Below are positions 1-11,215 of a DNA stretch of 64,000 bases, piece after piece. The notes beneath the pieces are model-generated. The model was not told the origin of the DNA. It saw only the letters and a program-made list of their open reading frames with translations, and made no database searches. Each line of letters begins with the position of its first letter. The stretch's first letter is position 1. The stretch comes from Sistotremastrum niveocremeum HHB9708 (lineage: Eukaryota > Basidiomycota > Agaricomycetes > Sistotremastrales > Sistotremastraceae), in the NCBI GenBank assembly GCA_001630475.1, contig KV419416.1, positions 196,477 to 260,476 of the forward strand, in the 5' to 3' direction. A program made the position numbers and the translations under genes.

Positions 1-1184
1 TTTTTATACCACTGGAAAAACTAGTGATGAAGAGTCTTTCAAACTTCTCGATCACATTGTCGACTCTGGATGCACCTTCTGGGTACGTTTGATATCTCAT
101 TCGAGATGGTCCGTAGGCTGACCGCATACATCCTTAGGACACGAGCGATATTTATATGAATAACGAGGATGTTATTGGTGCATGGTTCAAGAGGACAGGC
201 CGTCGCAATGAGATCTTTTTGTGCACGAAGTTTGCCAGTTCAATTGACAAGGACGGAAACCGAGTCGTCAGAGGCGATCCTGAATAGTCAGTTGATCTTT
301 GTTTCTCTAACGCAATGCACACTCAACGTGTATCCTCCTAGTGTTCATCAAGCTTGTGCTCGCTCTTTGAAGAGACTCGGAATCGATGTTATCGATCTGT
401 GAGTACACATGCCTAAGTCAGCGAGAAGTCGCGTTCTCACCACTTGAGCATAATAGATACTATGTGCATCGTATCGATCCCAAGGTTCCAATCGAAAAGA
501 CTGTCGGCGCGATAGCAGAGCTTGTGAAAGCAGGCAAGGTTCGACACGTCGGCCTTTCTGAGTGTTCGTCTGAGACTCTTCGCCGCGCCTATGCCGTTCA
601 TCCCATCGCCGCTGTCCAAATGGAATACTCGCCTTTCGCGCTCGAGATCGAGAGTGAACAGACAAAGCTCCTCGCTACCGCCCGAGAACTTGGTGTCGCC
701 ATTGTCGCCTACTCTCCCCTGGGTCGAGGCGTACTCACGGGGCAATACAAGAGTCGCGATGACTTTGCCCCTGATGACTTCCGACTTGCTATGCCGCGTT
801 TCTCCGCTGAGAACTTTGACAAGAACCTCGTCCTGGTCGATAAATTGAGGGTGCTGGCGGAACGCAAGGGCGCCACGCCGGGCCAGCTGACACTGGCATG
901 GATTCTCGCCCAGGGACCCGACTTCATTCCTATTCCTGGGTGAGTGAGATGCTCTTTCACAGGCACTGTCTGGTGTTTCATTAATGAATCTGACCTTGAT
1001 ATCTTTCCGATTTAGCACGAAGAAAATTAAATATTTCGACGAGAACATCGGTGCGCTGAACGTCCAGCTCACTCCCGAAGAGATACAAGAAATTCGCGCG
1101 GCGTCTGAAGCTGCGGAAGTCAAGGGTGGCCGCTATCCAGAAGCCATGATGCAATATTGTTTCGGTGATACTCCTGCGCTTTGA
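1..1184 (+). CDS. Aldo/keto reductase, 5' end outside window
   Basis: NADPH-dependent aldo/keto reductase, cytosolic, of the YakC/AKR13-like type that reduces aldehydes and ketones. The reading starts inside an exon at base 1. It runs over introns at about 80-137, 287-341, 399-456 and 940-1015, each with GT...AG ends, and splicing restores a continuous frame to the stop at 1182-1184. The catalytic tetrad is visible: Asp and Tyr in [12 protein letters not shown], Lys in FLCTKFA and His in DLYYVHRID. Family signatures [29 protein letters not shown] and PIPGTKK follow in the expected order, ending in the usual LTPEEIQEI helix. The physiological substrate cannot be told from sequence. The N-terminal strand and first helix lie upstream of the window, so the true start is not visible. 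Confidence 0.93.
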
Positions 1185-1714
1185 AGATGTCCAGAAATGC
1201 GTCGAAGCATGTTGGAGAGCACCGGGAATCTCGCGGGAACTGGGAAGAAAGAAGAGCATGATGGACAATTGTGATGAAAGGCGTCATCTCTCCACGGGGG
1301 CTTGAGGCCTGAGGGTAAAGATCATGCTATTCCAATGGAATCTTCGACAAAGGAGCAGGGACAGGTATCGGAGCATCGTTCATCATGGACATGCTCGTTC
1401 CAGGCGTCTCCTTTACATTACGTAGGCACCAAAACATGTGTTTGATTCGACTTCAGCGTGTGTATGAGAGTAAGCCGGCTCAGGCTCAGGGTGTCTGCTT
1501 ATGCTGTCGGTGGCATCAGCCTCGAATTGGCCAGCGGAGCGCACATGTGCCAGTGAGAACGCGTACGGCTTGATGCGATCCGCTCGGTGAACCGGCCAAG
1601 CTGCACTTGATCCATTCTGAAATTCTACATCATTTCTCGCAGTCGTTGCTTACCATCCTTATCACCGACATCATTAACGCATTATGAGTGCTATAAGGAG
1701 GCGATACAGTGGGT
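1185..1714. other. Intergenic, no gene seen
   Basis: Downstream of the reductase. It holds only short unrelated open frames, none with a recognisable motif or splice pattern. The last eight bases (1707-1714, CAGTGGGT) are the left target duplication of the hAT element. Confidence 0.6.
1707..1714. repeat. Target site duplication, left copy
   Basis: CAGTGGGT, identical to 2330-2337 and directly abutting the terminal inverted repeat of the hAT element. Confidence 0.85.
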
Positions 1715-2329
1715 TAGGGCTGGGTAAAAATCGTCGGTGTAAATTTACATTGTAAATTTACATCACGTAAAAAACGTTATAAACACCGCGGCCTCAGAAT
1801 CGCATGTAAAATATGGGTAAAATATTCCAATTTCTCAGGTACACTATCAGCTCTATCGATAGACTTCATTTGCAACAAGCACAACGTTAATACCTTCCCG
1901 ATGCTTTTGGTCCGCTTCCGGCCTATCTTAGGCGGAACGGCAACCAAAAAGGGAACCAGTGCCTGAGAGCTCGGCGATAGCGGGACAATATCCGAGACTA
2001 CATCCGACCCGACCACCGATCGGTCATTCAGCTTTTCCCAACTTCAACTTCCAAAGTGCATACGCCGTCGTCCCTCAGCTTGTTTCATAGAGTGTGGCCG
2101 TGTAGGATATACAACTGAGTCCACATGTATATTTTACACGTTATTTACACGTTATTTACATGTAAAAAATGTAAAAAATCGCCCGGGGCTTCGCCCCGGA
2201 CCCCTTGTTTGGCTTTGTTGTGCCAACGTGTAAAAAACTAGTAAAAAACACCCCATTTGTATTTTACTCGGAGGGGTAAATCAAACATACATAAAATACA
2301 AGGCCGGAGTTGAATTTTACCCAGCCCTA
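1715..2329. mobile_element. Non-autonomous hAT-type DNA transposon (MITE-like)
   Basis: A 615-base element with terminal inverted repeats. The left end reads TAGGGCTGGGTAAAAATC and the complement of the right end reads TAGGGCTGGGTAAAATTC, 17 of 18 identical. It is bounded by a perfect 8-base direct repeat, CAGTGGGT, at 1707-1714 and 2330-2337. TAGGG-type ends with an 8-base duplication are diagnostic of the hAT superfamily. Inside, both ends are rich in subterminal GTAAA/TTTAC motifs (1738-1775 and 2130-2290), a common arrangement for transposase binding in hAT elements. A GC-rich hairpin (CCGGGGCTTCGCCCCGG) lies at about 2183-2199. The longest internal frame is 79 codons on the minus strand and I do not recognise transposase in it. 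The element must therefore be moved in trans. The intact duplication suggests recent insertion. Confidence 0.87.
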
Positions 2330-2337
2330 CAGTGGGT
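2330..2337. repeat. Target site duplication, right copy
   Basis: CAGTGGGT, identical to 1707-1714, directly after the right end of the hAT element. Confidence 0.85.
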
Positions 2338-3034
2338 CCAACATCTAGCCGACGCCGACTCAAATACGGCGCTTTTGTCATTCTTTCCCCACTAATAGCC
2401 GACCCCTGCCTTCCCCAAGCCGGATGTCGGCCCAAGGTCCCAAGAGAACCAGGATCCCATGCACACGCTGATGCATACGTTTGAAATGCCACGCACGCGC
2501 AGATCAAGCAACTATTTCACGTATGAACGTGGCGTACAGCCTTTGCTGAATCAATGACCATACAAAGAGCATCTTGTTCCGTGTCAATGCCCTGGCACGG
2601 AACCAGAGATCAAGGAACAAGGCCACGGGGCAAACACGATCCGGGCTCCCGATCAAGATTTGATCAATTCAAATAGATCGGCCGATGAGAAAGAAGTAAG
2701 TCGATTAACATCCCTTGTTTGATTCTGTGCTTCTTCACTTTTACTATATTTGTACTAGCATCTCTTCCTCTTTAAATATCAAATGAAAAGAGCAAACCGA
2801 AGCTAAACCACTATTACTTTTAATTGCTACAAAGATTGGCTTGTTGATGTCAACAGCAGAAGCGCAATAAAATCTAATAAAAAAACAGTTGATGCAGACT
2901 GCCGGGGAGTCGTGCAAAATTAAAGCAATAACAACATAGCTGCGCGGAAGCGGTGATAGACAATGGAGACGCGAGCAGGAAAGCAACGTTGTGATGCGGA
3001 GGCGGCCAGCCGTCGACCGGAGTTGACAATGGGT
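2338..3034. other. Intergenic, no gene seen
   Basis: AT-richer stretch between the hAT element and the 3' end of the minus-strand RlpA-like gene. It probably includes that gene's 3' untranslated region. No supported feature. Confidence 0.5.
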
Positions 3035-3582
3035 TTACCAGGGCTCGAAGCCACGGGGCATGAAATGCCATTTGACGTTGTTGAGTTCGCCTACTTCGAG
3101 ATCTGCGAGGGCTTGGAATGCCGCCTCAGAAAGATCTGATGTCTTTTAGCATTGGAAATCAAAGGAAACAGAAAGAGCATACCGATGTGGTCAACTTCAC
3201 AACCTTCGCATTCGTCGCGAACCAGAGCATAGGTGCTTTGACCATTAGCCTCGATGGAAACCCACTGGAGTGCATGCTCAAATTTCCGTTCCACAAGGAA
3301 AGAGAAACTATTACCTGTTGGCAGTTGGCACCTGAAAACCAACGGAGTCGAGACAACGCAACCACATTGTTCGATTTGCCGTCGTCCCAGTCGCCACAGG
3401 CGCCTAAGCCAGCCACATACCAAGTAGCCTTGAAAACCGAATTAGTCGAGGCGGAGGAAGAGATGATGAAAACTCACTTTGCCATTATAGGTCTTTCTCT
3501 TCTCGAGCTCGGTTGCAGGAGCCGCGAGGACGGAAAGGATGGAAGCGATGAGGACAAAAGTGATGGCGATGATTCTGAACAT
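3035..3582 (-). CDS. Small secreted RlpA-like / barwin-fold protein
   Basis: Extracellular protein of about 133 residues with a double-psi beta-barrel of the RlpA/expansin/barwin type, a family secreted by many basidiomycetes. The start codon is 3582-3580 and the stop 3037-3035. Residues 1-20 form a signal peptide (MFRIIAITFVLIASILSVLA). A Lys-Arg pair at about 28-29 looks like a Kex2 cleavage site, directly before the mature TYNGKATWY. The barrel motifs GLGACGDW, NNVVALS, GANCQQ, IEANGQ and VRDECEGC are present, as is the closing signature VGELNNVKWHFMPRGFEPW. Four exons are needed. The introns are at about 3429-3477, then after GANCQQ, then a third ending in CATCAG before DLSEAAFQALADLEVGELNN. 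The four paired Cys residues are typical of the fold. Whether this member binds cell walls or has lost activity cannot be told. Confidence 0.88.
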
Positions 3583-5363
3583 TGTGAAAGACGGGTGGGT
3601 TAGGGAGTGAGTAGTCGAGTGGGGAAGGTAGATGGAGGCGGGCAGGTGAGGAGGTGCAGGGAAGGTGGCACTCGACAAGGATTTCGACCTGCAAAACAGC
3701 GCGCCTTTAAAGAATTTCGTGGGTCGGCTTTTGGCACCCTTTTGTCGCGGCTTGGATGAGTGAAATTTTCCAATGACCCTCTAACGAAGATCTGGGGTGG
3801 CATGCCGGTAAGCATTCCGAGCAAAGTCTTTAGCACATGGGAAGTGCACGACGAGTCAAAAACTCCGGAGCGGAGAAAGTAGGGTGCGATCACACTCAGA
3901 GATCTGGGCCGAAGTGGATTTCCGGGGGGTGTCCGGTCGGTCATGCGGCTGACGCCCTGGAGCCGATTACTATTTTAGGCAGATCGGTTAGATTATCCGG
4001 CAAAACCATTGTTGTGATCTATTTGCGAGCAACGCTCTTCACGAACCTGAAGGAACCTGAATCTCGGATTTTGATGCGATGGTGCGTGCTAGCCGCATGC
4101 CCCGTCCAGCCCTTTTGATTTCGGACGACCGCAGACACACCGAGCGCTCTCCTCGCCGTTGCCGCGCTTTTACTCCATTTGCTGCCAGGCCTGCGTTCAT
4201 TTTACTGTACTCATGTAATTGTTACACGAGGCCGACTCTTAATGACAGTGTGTTTCCTCTTGACGAGCCGTTCTCGTGGCATGGTGTCGAAAAATGAAGA
4301 CGGAGTCGAATAACGTATGCATAGTCTGCGGGTACTTTGCAAAATTTTCACGTTGCAGCCCGGACGGCTTCGGACATGCGGCAGCGTCAGGAGGCAATAT
4401 TTAAGGGTATTGCGCTCCACCTATTGCCACATGAGAGCTAGAATAACCGGGTTCGGGTTTACATACCCTATAAATCAGGCAAGGGTGGAGGTGACGTCGA
4501 CCGGCTGGGTATTCTGCACTTTTTCTCCTCTCCGTTGCTTTCCGCAATTTATTAGGGGAGCCGAAGCCAAAAAATAGGACGCTCCTAGCGGCAGGATGAA
4601 CCGTTTAGGGAGCAAAGAGGGTACTGTAGTGGCGTGTGGAGCCAAATTTCTTTAGAAAGTCTGCGTCCATCCACCGGAGAATGTCCGTTCGGTGTTGGAT
4701 CAAGAGTGACTGGAGCGTGACTGGCCAGCCAACATCTCCTTGGGAAATGTGACCCAGGGACGAAGACTATGAGCTGGGAGTCTAGGACCTTGGAGCCAAG
4801 CCAATCACCTCATCCAAAAGTCACATGTGCAGGAGAAGGAAAGGACACCAGAAACAGGGTGAGAAAAGTGCAAGTTCCATGGGATCCGTCCTCCACGACA
4901 CTTCGGAAGACGATGATGAAGCAATGACACCCTGCTGTAAACCTTCAGAGTCTTCCGGACCACAGTAGTCAAGCAGAGAAGTAGAACATACCAGAAATCA
5001 TCCGCTTCACGCGATAAACACGTCAAATATGTCATGCTACAGTATCTCAGTATTGCCGGACCCAGTTGCGATCGAACCAAACTCTAGACTCACAAGATAT
5101 CTTGCGTGTAGATTCAAGCTTCAACGGTGCGCTATAGCAGGACGCATTGTACAAGAATTGGCAAAGCTTCGCGAGCTAGCTCAGGCTGGTCGGCGCGCAG
5201 ATTCAGGTCGATGACGGTCACGTGAGTCCCCTATTGCCCTCCGCCGCGACCGTCACTTCCAAGGCAGGCGTTCAAGGCGTGTGTTTGCCGCATCCTTCAA
5301 GCCATTTAGCCCAACGTACACCTAACCCATGGACACACCTTGCTACGGAAAGGAACTGCCAGT
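3583..5363. other. Intergenic between divergent genes
   Basis: Shared upstream region of the minus-strand RlpA-like gene and the plus-strand Bzz1 gene. Several open frames of 60-110 codons occur on both strands, but none joins across plausible introns or shows a known motif. I see no repeat, RNA gene or transposon end here. Confidence 0.45.
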
Positions 5364-8348
5364 ATGGCTTTCACAACTTCATGGCTTCATGTCTCGCCAT
5401 CCAAGATGGCACTGAACTCGAGACCCGTCTGGCAGGACCAGTTTGATTTGATCTCGAAAGTCTCTGAGGCACAGCTTGGTCTCATTAGTGATGTGAGCAT
5501 CTTCGCGTTCTGTATTCTAAATCATGGTCGAATATGTCGACTATCGAACAGGTCCGTGACTTAATCAAGGAACGTTCTTCTCTTGAAAGGGACTATGCAG
5601 CTAAGCTGCAGGCCCTCGCCAAGAAAGCTAGCGATAAGAAATCTCGAAGAATGGCTCAACTGGTCCTTGGAGAGGAACCCACCAAAGCTTGGGACGAGGA
5701 TACTCTACGTAGAAGGTTCGGGTTTCCTTTCCGACAATCTGGTCCCGAAGCTTGACGTCATCGTTCTATAGCACACTGGACAGTGCCTATTCGCAGCTTA
5801 TCGCATCCATGGAGAGTTCATCCCTAGATCATGTCACTCTGGCAGATGCATTGATTTCACAAGTTTCGGAAGACTTGCGTGCGCTGGAGCGGCATCACGA
5901 GGAATCTCAAAAGAAGGTGCTGGAGCGGCATATTCTCACAAATAAAGTACCACGCTCATCACAGTTGCTGTAGCAAAATTCCTTTTATCAGAGACTGCTC
6001 TCGGAACGTGACAAGATCTATGCCGAGCGAGCTAAAGTGAGTTAGCGATTGTTCTATGTTCAAAATACAAGCTCATATACTTCATTCTAGTACAAACAGA
6101 AGGTGACACCATCACAAGTCGAACTGGTCGAATACTCACTGTACGCAGTACGATGACGAATGCCTTGAGCTTCAAAGCCTTCGCAATAAGCAGGCAAGGG
6201 CGCCGTGTATTGATATCTGGTTACCTTTTGACCCTTTGACAAAATTCCCAGGATCGCTCCCAAGACGATAAACAAACAGAGAAATTCCAGAAGCAAGCAG
6301 ATCTTCAGCGAGTCGAAATGCTAAACGGCAAAAAGTAAGCGGTCTGCGAATAATCTCAATAGACTGATTGATTTTTGTATAGCAACTTCATCGTGACCAC
6401 AGCAGTAGCAAACCAGATCAAATCTTATTTCTACGACGTTGAACTACCAGAGATTGAGGATGTAAGTATTTTTCTCATTGCGTCGGCGGCTTTGGCTGAT
6501 GTCGCAGTCAGCAATTACGTAAGGCATAGTACCTATTAAGACGAAGTGATTGTCATGACTTGTCAACAGAGCAGATTCAATCTCACCTTGTCACTCGGCT
6601 TGTCCAACTTCTGCTCCGTGCACAGTCCTTACACCACGTGCACATAAATGCATTAGATGGCCAAATCGATTTTACAAAGTCTGCCCTTGAGAAGGTGGAC
6701 CCTGTCGCTGACCATCGCCTTTTCATCGAGTACAACGTTCGACCATTCACATCGCCAAGTGACCTCGAGTTTGAACCATGTGCTACTTATTATGATACGG
6801 TATGTTCTCCGTTCTACAATAAGGATTCCTCGATCATCATTCCAAACAGCCGGACATTGCTGTAGAACCGGAACCCAAGATATATCTCCAAAATAAGCTG
6901 AATCATTGCCATGAGAGGCTGGCTGAGATATCGCCTCTAGTCGAGAGCAAGAGTGAGTTTACGTAATTTGACACGCCAAATGTATGTCTTATGTTTCAGG
7001 GAATGAGGTTTCGAGGATCAAAGAAGTGGTAGCGGCTTATACTAAGGATCCAGAATTAGGAGACTTGGATGAAGTTTTTGAGGTATGCTTTCCCACCATC
7101 AGCTCTGTTATGCTATACGTATTTTCCCTTTCTCAGAACTATCTCAATACTCGGCATCAACTATCGGTCTTAACGGCCTCTGAATGCGCATTAAAGGCGG
7201 AATCTGAAGTCTTGATGAACGCCCTTGAAGGTAAACAAAATCCCCGACATCTCAAGAATTATAGTGTCTCAATCTGGTCTAGGGGATGTAGGAGATCGGA
7301 TTCCACATGCGTTCAAGAGTTCTGCGTTTTCGATTCCTACCCCGTGCGCTTACTGCAAGGTAAATCCCGAAACTATCTATTCGAAGTCACTCAATTTCTA
7401 ATGTGCGACTAGAATTCCATCTGGGGTCTGTCAAAACAGGGTAAGACGTGCAAATCCTGTGGCATTTCAGCTCATAACAAGTGCGAACTAAAGGTGTGTG
7501 TGGACTGTTCATCGGTGAATACAGTACACTGACTACACCCACTGCAGGTTCCGGCTCAGTGTGGATTCTCTCATGCCCCCAGATCTCGCGCCCCCTCCCT
7601 TAGGGTCCCTTCTGTGAAGTCCTGTAAGCATCGTAGCGCTCCTCTTGGAGATCGTATGACGAACTGAATAATTGACATCAGCAAACTCCCGGATTTCACA
7701 AAACTCAGCCCCGTTATCCTCATCACCAAGATCCTCGCTAATGCCTGCAAGTACCTCAGAGGAGTCACTAGTGACAGCCGTACTTTTATTCGAATTCAAA
7801 GCTACGACGCCATATGAACTATCCGTTTCAGGTGTGTTCAGTCTACAGCTTCATCTCGTTGATCTAATACACCTACTAGAGGGCGCCATCGTCCAAATAT
7901 TGGAGGAAGATGACGGGTCGGGCTGGTTAAAAGTCTCGGATGGCCGAAAAAGTGGATTGATCCCCACTTCGTATGTTGAATTTCAGGGCGAAGGTACCGC
8001 CACGGAAGCGTCTTCCACGCACAGGTCGATATCCAGTCAGGGATGTGGGGTCTACGGTGAGTTGTATCAATTTCTCTGTATACTATCATTCATCGCCTCA
8101 CGTAGTGCGAGCTCTTTATGACTATAACTCGCAGGGCGAGGACGAACTGGCTTTACGCGTCGGTCAGACACTCGAGCTCTCAGCCGGCCCGGATGGAGGG
8201 AAGAACTATGCAGATGGTTGGTGGGAAGGCATCAACGAACTAGGCACTAAGGGCATTTTCCCTAGCAACTATGTAAGTGGACTCTCCTTGTTTGGAAGGA
8301 TAATCTGCTGAGTACGCAACCTTGACATTTCAGGTCGAGTTATGTTGA
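5364..8348 (+). CDS. BZZ1: Bzz1-like F-BAR, C1 and double SH3 actin regulator
   Basis: Cytoplasmic membrane-bending adaptor. In yeast, Bzz1 binds Las17/WASP at endocytic sites and promotes Arp2/3-driven actin assembly. The F-BAR region begins with DQFDLISKVSEAQLG and continues with RSSLERDYAAKLQALAKKA, SYFYDVELPEIED and SALEKVDPVADHRLFIEYN. A C1 zinc finger follows, with His in IPHAFKSSAF, then CAYC, CKSC and HNKC. Two SH3 domains end the protein: VLLFEFKATTPYELS...GWLKV and VRALYDYNSQGEDELAL...GIFPSNYVELC. More than ten short introns interrupt it. One, 6194-6251, begins with GC instead of GT, and the frame demands it because read-through soon meets a stop. The ATG at 5364 (MAFTTSWLHV) is my best start, but the first exon is weakly conserved and an upstream exon is possible. 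The order F-BAR, C1, SH3, SH3 is that of the family. Confidence 0.88.
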
Positions 8349-8579
8349 TTCCTTCTACAATGATATTTTAGCAAGAACATTTATCTCTTCTAGTCACTTC
8401 ATATTGATTGATCTGATTATATACATCATCGCATGTCTGTTCTAAATATTACAGTAGTGTAGTTGTGATGACCGTTGGGGCACAAAATTAAGGCAGGGCC
8501 GGTGTTGTGACTTGTTTGCATTGCGGGCATTCTCTGGCAATAAGCGGCGAACGGCAACTAAACAGCCCTTGGGCCAGCA

Positions 8580-9747
8580 ATGGCTATACGCGATGTCTGG
8601 GCACCGAATCTTGAACAAGAGATGCACTACATTCGCAGCATAATTGAAGATTACCCATATGTCGCGATGGTATGGCGCTTCTGAGGCAGATGTACACGCA
8701 CTCGTTGACCTGTATGCTAGGACACTGAATTCCCGGGCGTGGTTGCTCGACCTATTGGTACATTCAAAACCTCATCGGACTATCATTATCAAACCATGCG
8801 TTGCAATGTCGACCTATTGAAGATCATCCAAATCGGACTGACCTTAGCCGACGAAGAAGGCAATTACCCTCAAGAAACGTGTACATGGCAGTTCAACTTC
8901 AAATTCAGCGTTAGGTATTGACGCTCGATATCTCTCTTTGAGGCAGGAGGTGACCTGTCCATGAATACAGTGACGATATGTATGCTCCCGAGTCAATCGA
9001 GCTATTGCAGAAGTCGGGGATCGACTTTCAGAGACACGAGGAGTTTGGGATAGAGCCCAATGACTTTGCGGAGCTGTTGATCACTTCAGGATTGGTATTG
9101 TGTGACGAGGCGAAGTGGATAGGGTTCCACAGGTGCGCATTGGTCTTTCATGAATGCCCTGACCATCGCTTACGGGCATGCTTTACAGCGGATATGACTT
9201 TGGTTATTTGGTTAAACTCCTCACTGCCGACAACCTTCCTACGATGGAAACCGAATTCTTCGACCAGCTTCGAATATGGTTCCCATCAGTCTTTGATGTG
9301 AAGTTTATCATGCGAGCAAGCAAAGTTTTGAAAGGGACGTTACAGGACGTTGCCGACGATCTTGGGGTACGAGCCTTCCATGTATACGAAGACCCAAGCT
9401 CATGATATTTCAAGGTCATGCGCATTGGGCCTTCACATCAGGCAGGATCAGACAGCTTGCTCACCGCTGCTACTTTCTTCAAGATGCGCGAACAGTTCTT
9501 TGAGGATAAACTCGACGAGCCAGAATTCAATGGGATCCTATACGGACTCGGCTCAACGTACGCTCTCTCCGACGCAGGTCGAAGCGGGGCGACTCTCGCC
9601 GAACGAGACAGTCGCGTTCTCTCAGGCTTAATGACCCCTGGTCTCAACTCGTTCTCAGCACCCACAGGAGGTGCCTTCGCCAATTCTCAGGGTCTGATGG
9701 GTCAGCATCCTTATCAGAGAGGGATGCCTCTGACTGTGGACAGATAG
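8580..9747 (+). CDS. CAF1: Caf1/Pop2 (CNOT7-type) poly(A) deadenylase
   Basis: Catalytic subunit of the Ccr4-Not complex that shortens mRNA poly(A) tails. The protein starts [15 protein letters not shown] at 8580, a typical Caf1 N-terminus. All four DEDD exonuclease residues are present: Asp and Glu in DTEFPGVV, Asp in HSGYDFGYL and Asp in [10 protein letters not shown]. Between them lie [49 protein letters not shown] and [14 protein letters not shown], all characteristic of the family. The fifth active-site residue, His in GPSHQAGSD, is present. Introns fall at about 8670-8720, 8916-8971, 9134-9188 and before the exon that opens with the segment MRIGPSHQ. A Ser/Gly/Pro-rich tail ([20 protein letters not shown] and beyond) follows the nuclease domain, as in other basidiomycete homologues. 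The gene follows Bzz1 by 231 bases on the same strand. Confidence 0.95.
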
Positions 9748-9966
9748 CTGTGGTTCATATGGCTTTGTGTATTACTGTATTGCATATAGCTTTGTCCTGT
9801 ATCGCTTTGTTAGTATTAGCTCATTATCTATTTTCTTTTTTGTGGAAAGTTGGTGAATGTTGCTGAGTTTCAATTTGTCGAAAATGTCGTGTCTGCGTCG
9901 AAGTGCAACCATCGTGCTATAACTGACATCCCGCTCGCTGGTTCAACTGTGTCTCTTTCATCTAAG

Positions 9967-10525
9967 ATGATGGCATTACGGACGGTGTCATCTCTTATCG
10001 TGAGACCACCTCTGGTCCGCTGCTTCCAGGCAGTCATTGGACGGGAACAGGTACCGGCTCCTCGAGGTGCGTTATGAGACTAGGATCGTATATTGCCTAA
10101 CTAAAATCATAGCATGTATCAAGGAAAGTTTTCGACGCCTGAAGCTCTCCTAAAGTCGTTCGGAAGATCAGCTGAAACCAAGTTGAAAGTGGAATCTTGG
10201 GAGGCGTTATGGAAAATGCGAGGAATTGATATGAAAGAAGCTGGCATCTCCGTGAAGGATCGACGGTACCGGAATTCAGTTGCATCCTTGTCTGATTGTG
10301 TATTAACTTGGAGTGTTGAACGCAGGTACATTTTATGGGCTATGGAGAAATACAGAACAGGAGAAGAGCCTATACAATTCGCGCATCCACCTAAGCCTCC
10401 TAAGAAAGTCAGAGGGTAAGTTTTGGGCCACTTTATTGAAGTTCGAGCTAATGGTCTTGACTTTTTCAAGTTGGGGTCCTAAGGTGCAATACGGCAAACT
10501 CATCCGATCCCGGCGAAAGCGGTAG
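9967..10525 (+). CDS. FYV4: Mitochondrial small ribosomal subunit protein mS41 (Fyv4/IGR motif)
   Basis: Structural protein of the small mitochondrial ribosomal subunit. The N-terminus (MMALRTVSSLIVRPPLVRCF) is basic and hydroxylated with no acidic residue, as in a mitochondrial targeting sequence. The IGR-type core follows: TPEALLKSFGRSAETK, WEALWKMRG, EAGISVKDRRYILWAMEKYR. It ends in the conserved VRGWGPKVQYGKLIRSRR tail. Four exons give about 127 residues. The first intron runs from CGAG|GTGCGT to TATCAAG, giving PAPRGKFSTPE. The second falls within DRRY and the third before WGPKV. The three joins are frame-exact. The canonical IGR tripeptide reads FGR here. Two adjacent ATG codons (9967 and 9970) could serve as start. 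Confidence 0.9.
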
Positions 10526-11215
10526 CCACCTTCAACTCTTGTTATGACAACAGAGGACGCATCGCTTTTTGAGATGACAGATCTTGGGTGGCTTTTTGTT
10601 GCAAGGAGATTGCTTTAGGCGTACTGGCAGTTGCCACCCCGCCACTGATACGCGGGAGTCTACAGTTCAGCGTCCACCGCCGAGGACGAACCTGGGATGC
10701 TGAACTACACTCTAGACTTCAGGACCCCTAGCAGCTCGTTATAGGGCGTTCTGACTGTACATGTATTGATGCTGTGATAAGGACGCGCTCCTCGACGGAC
10801 GAGGCGCTCCATCAGACGAATAAATTTTAATTCTAATTTGGCTTACGTGGCACGGATAACTCCATACGCGGATTAAGGTTCAGACTCCGCATCCGGCAGC
10901 CTAACCCTCAACCCACGACAACCCAAAGCGGTGCCCGTGCCCTTTGCCCAACTCAACATATATATAATCTTGCGCCGAACTCCGTGTTCGATAATAATCA
11001 CCCTCTCACTCTTACCATCACCAACGCTCTCCACTCGAGTTCCCTTTTCCTTTACAACTCTCCCAGTCTTTCTTAACATTGTGAGTACACTCCCGACCAC
11101 TACCCACCACCCTGTCGTCTGACCATCGTTCGTTCGCGCCCGCAGTCAAAGTGGGTTCCCCGCGATAGCTTCCGCGTAGCCTCCTTTTTCCTGACCGTGT
11201 TTGCCACTTGTAGAC
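10526..11215 (+). promoter_or_regulatory. Promoter and leader of the 14-3-3 gene
   Basis: A clear TATA box, ATATATATAAT, lies at about 10957-10967, some 250 bases before the 14-3-3 start codon. Downstream the sequence is pyrimidine-rich (CCCTCTCACTCTTACC), which is common at highly expressed fungal start sites. GTGAGT after CTTAACATT (about 11080) and an AG just before ACATG suggest one or two introns in the 5' untranslated region. The part from 10526 to about 10900 shows no gene. Confidence 0.55.

Noticed and set aside
437-1123. 228-codon open frame on the minus strand
   Set aside because: It is antisense to the aldo/keto reductase, whose plus-strand exons carry the full catalytic set. The minus frame has no motif.
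1777-2016. Transposase fragment inside the hAT element
   Set aside because: The 79-codon minus-strand frame shows no recognisable hAT dimerisation or catalytic motif.
3118-3603. 161-codon plus-strand frame
   Set aside because: Antisense shadow of the four-exon RlpA-like gene, which has a signal peptide and conserved motifs on the minus strand.
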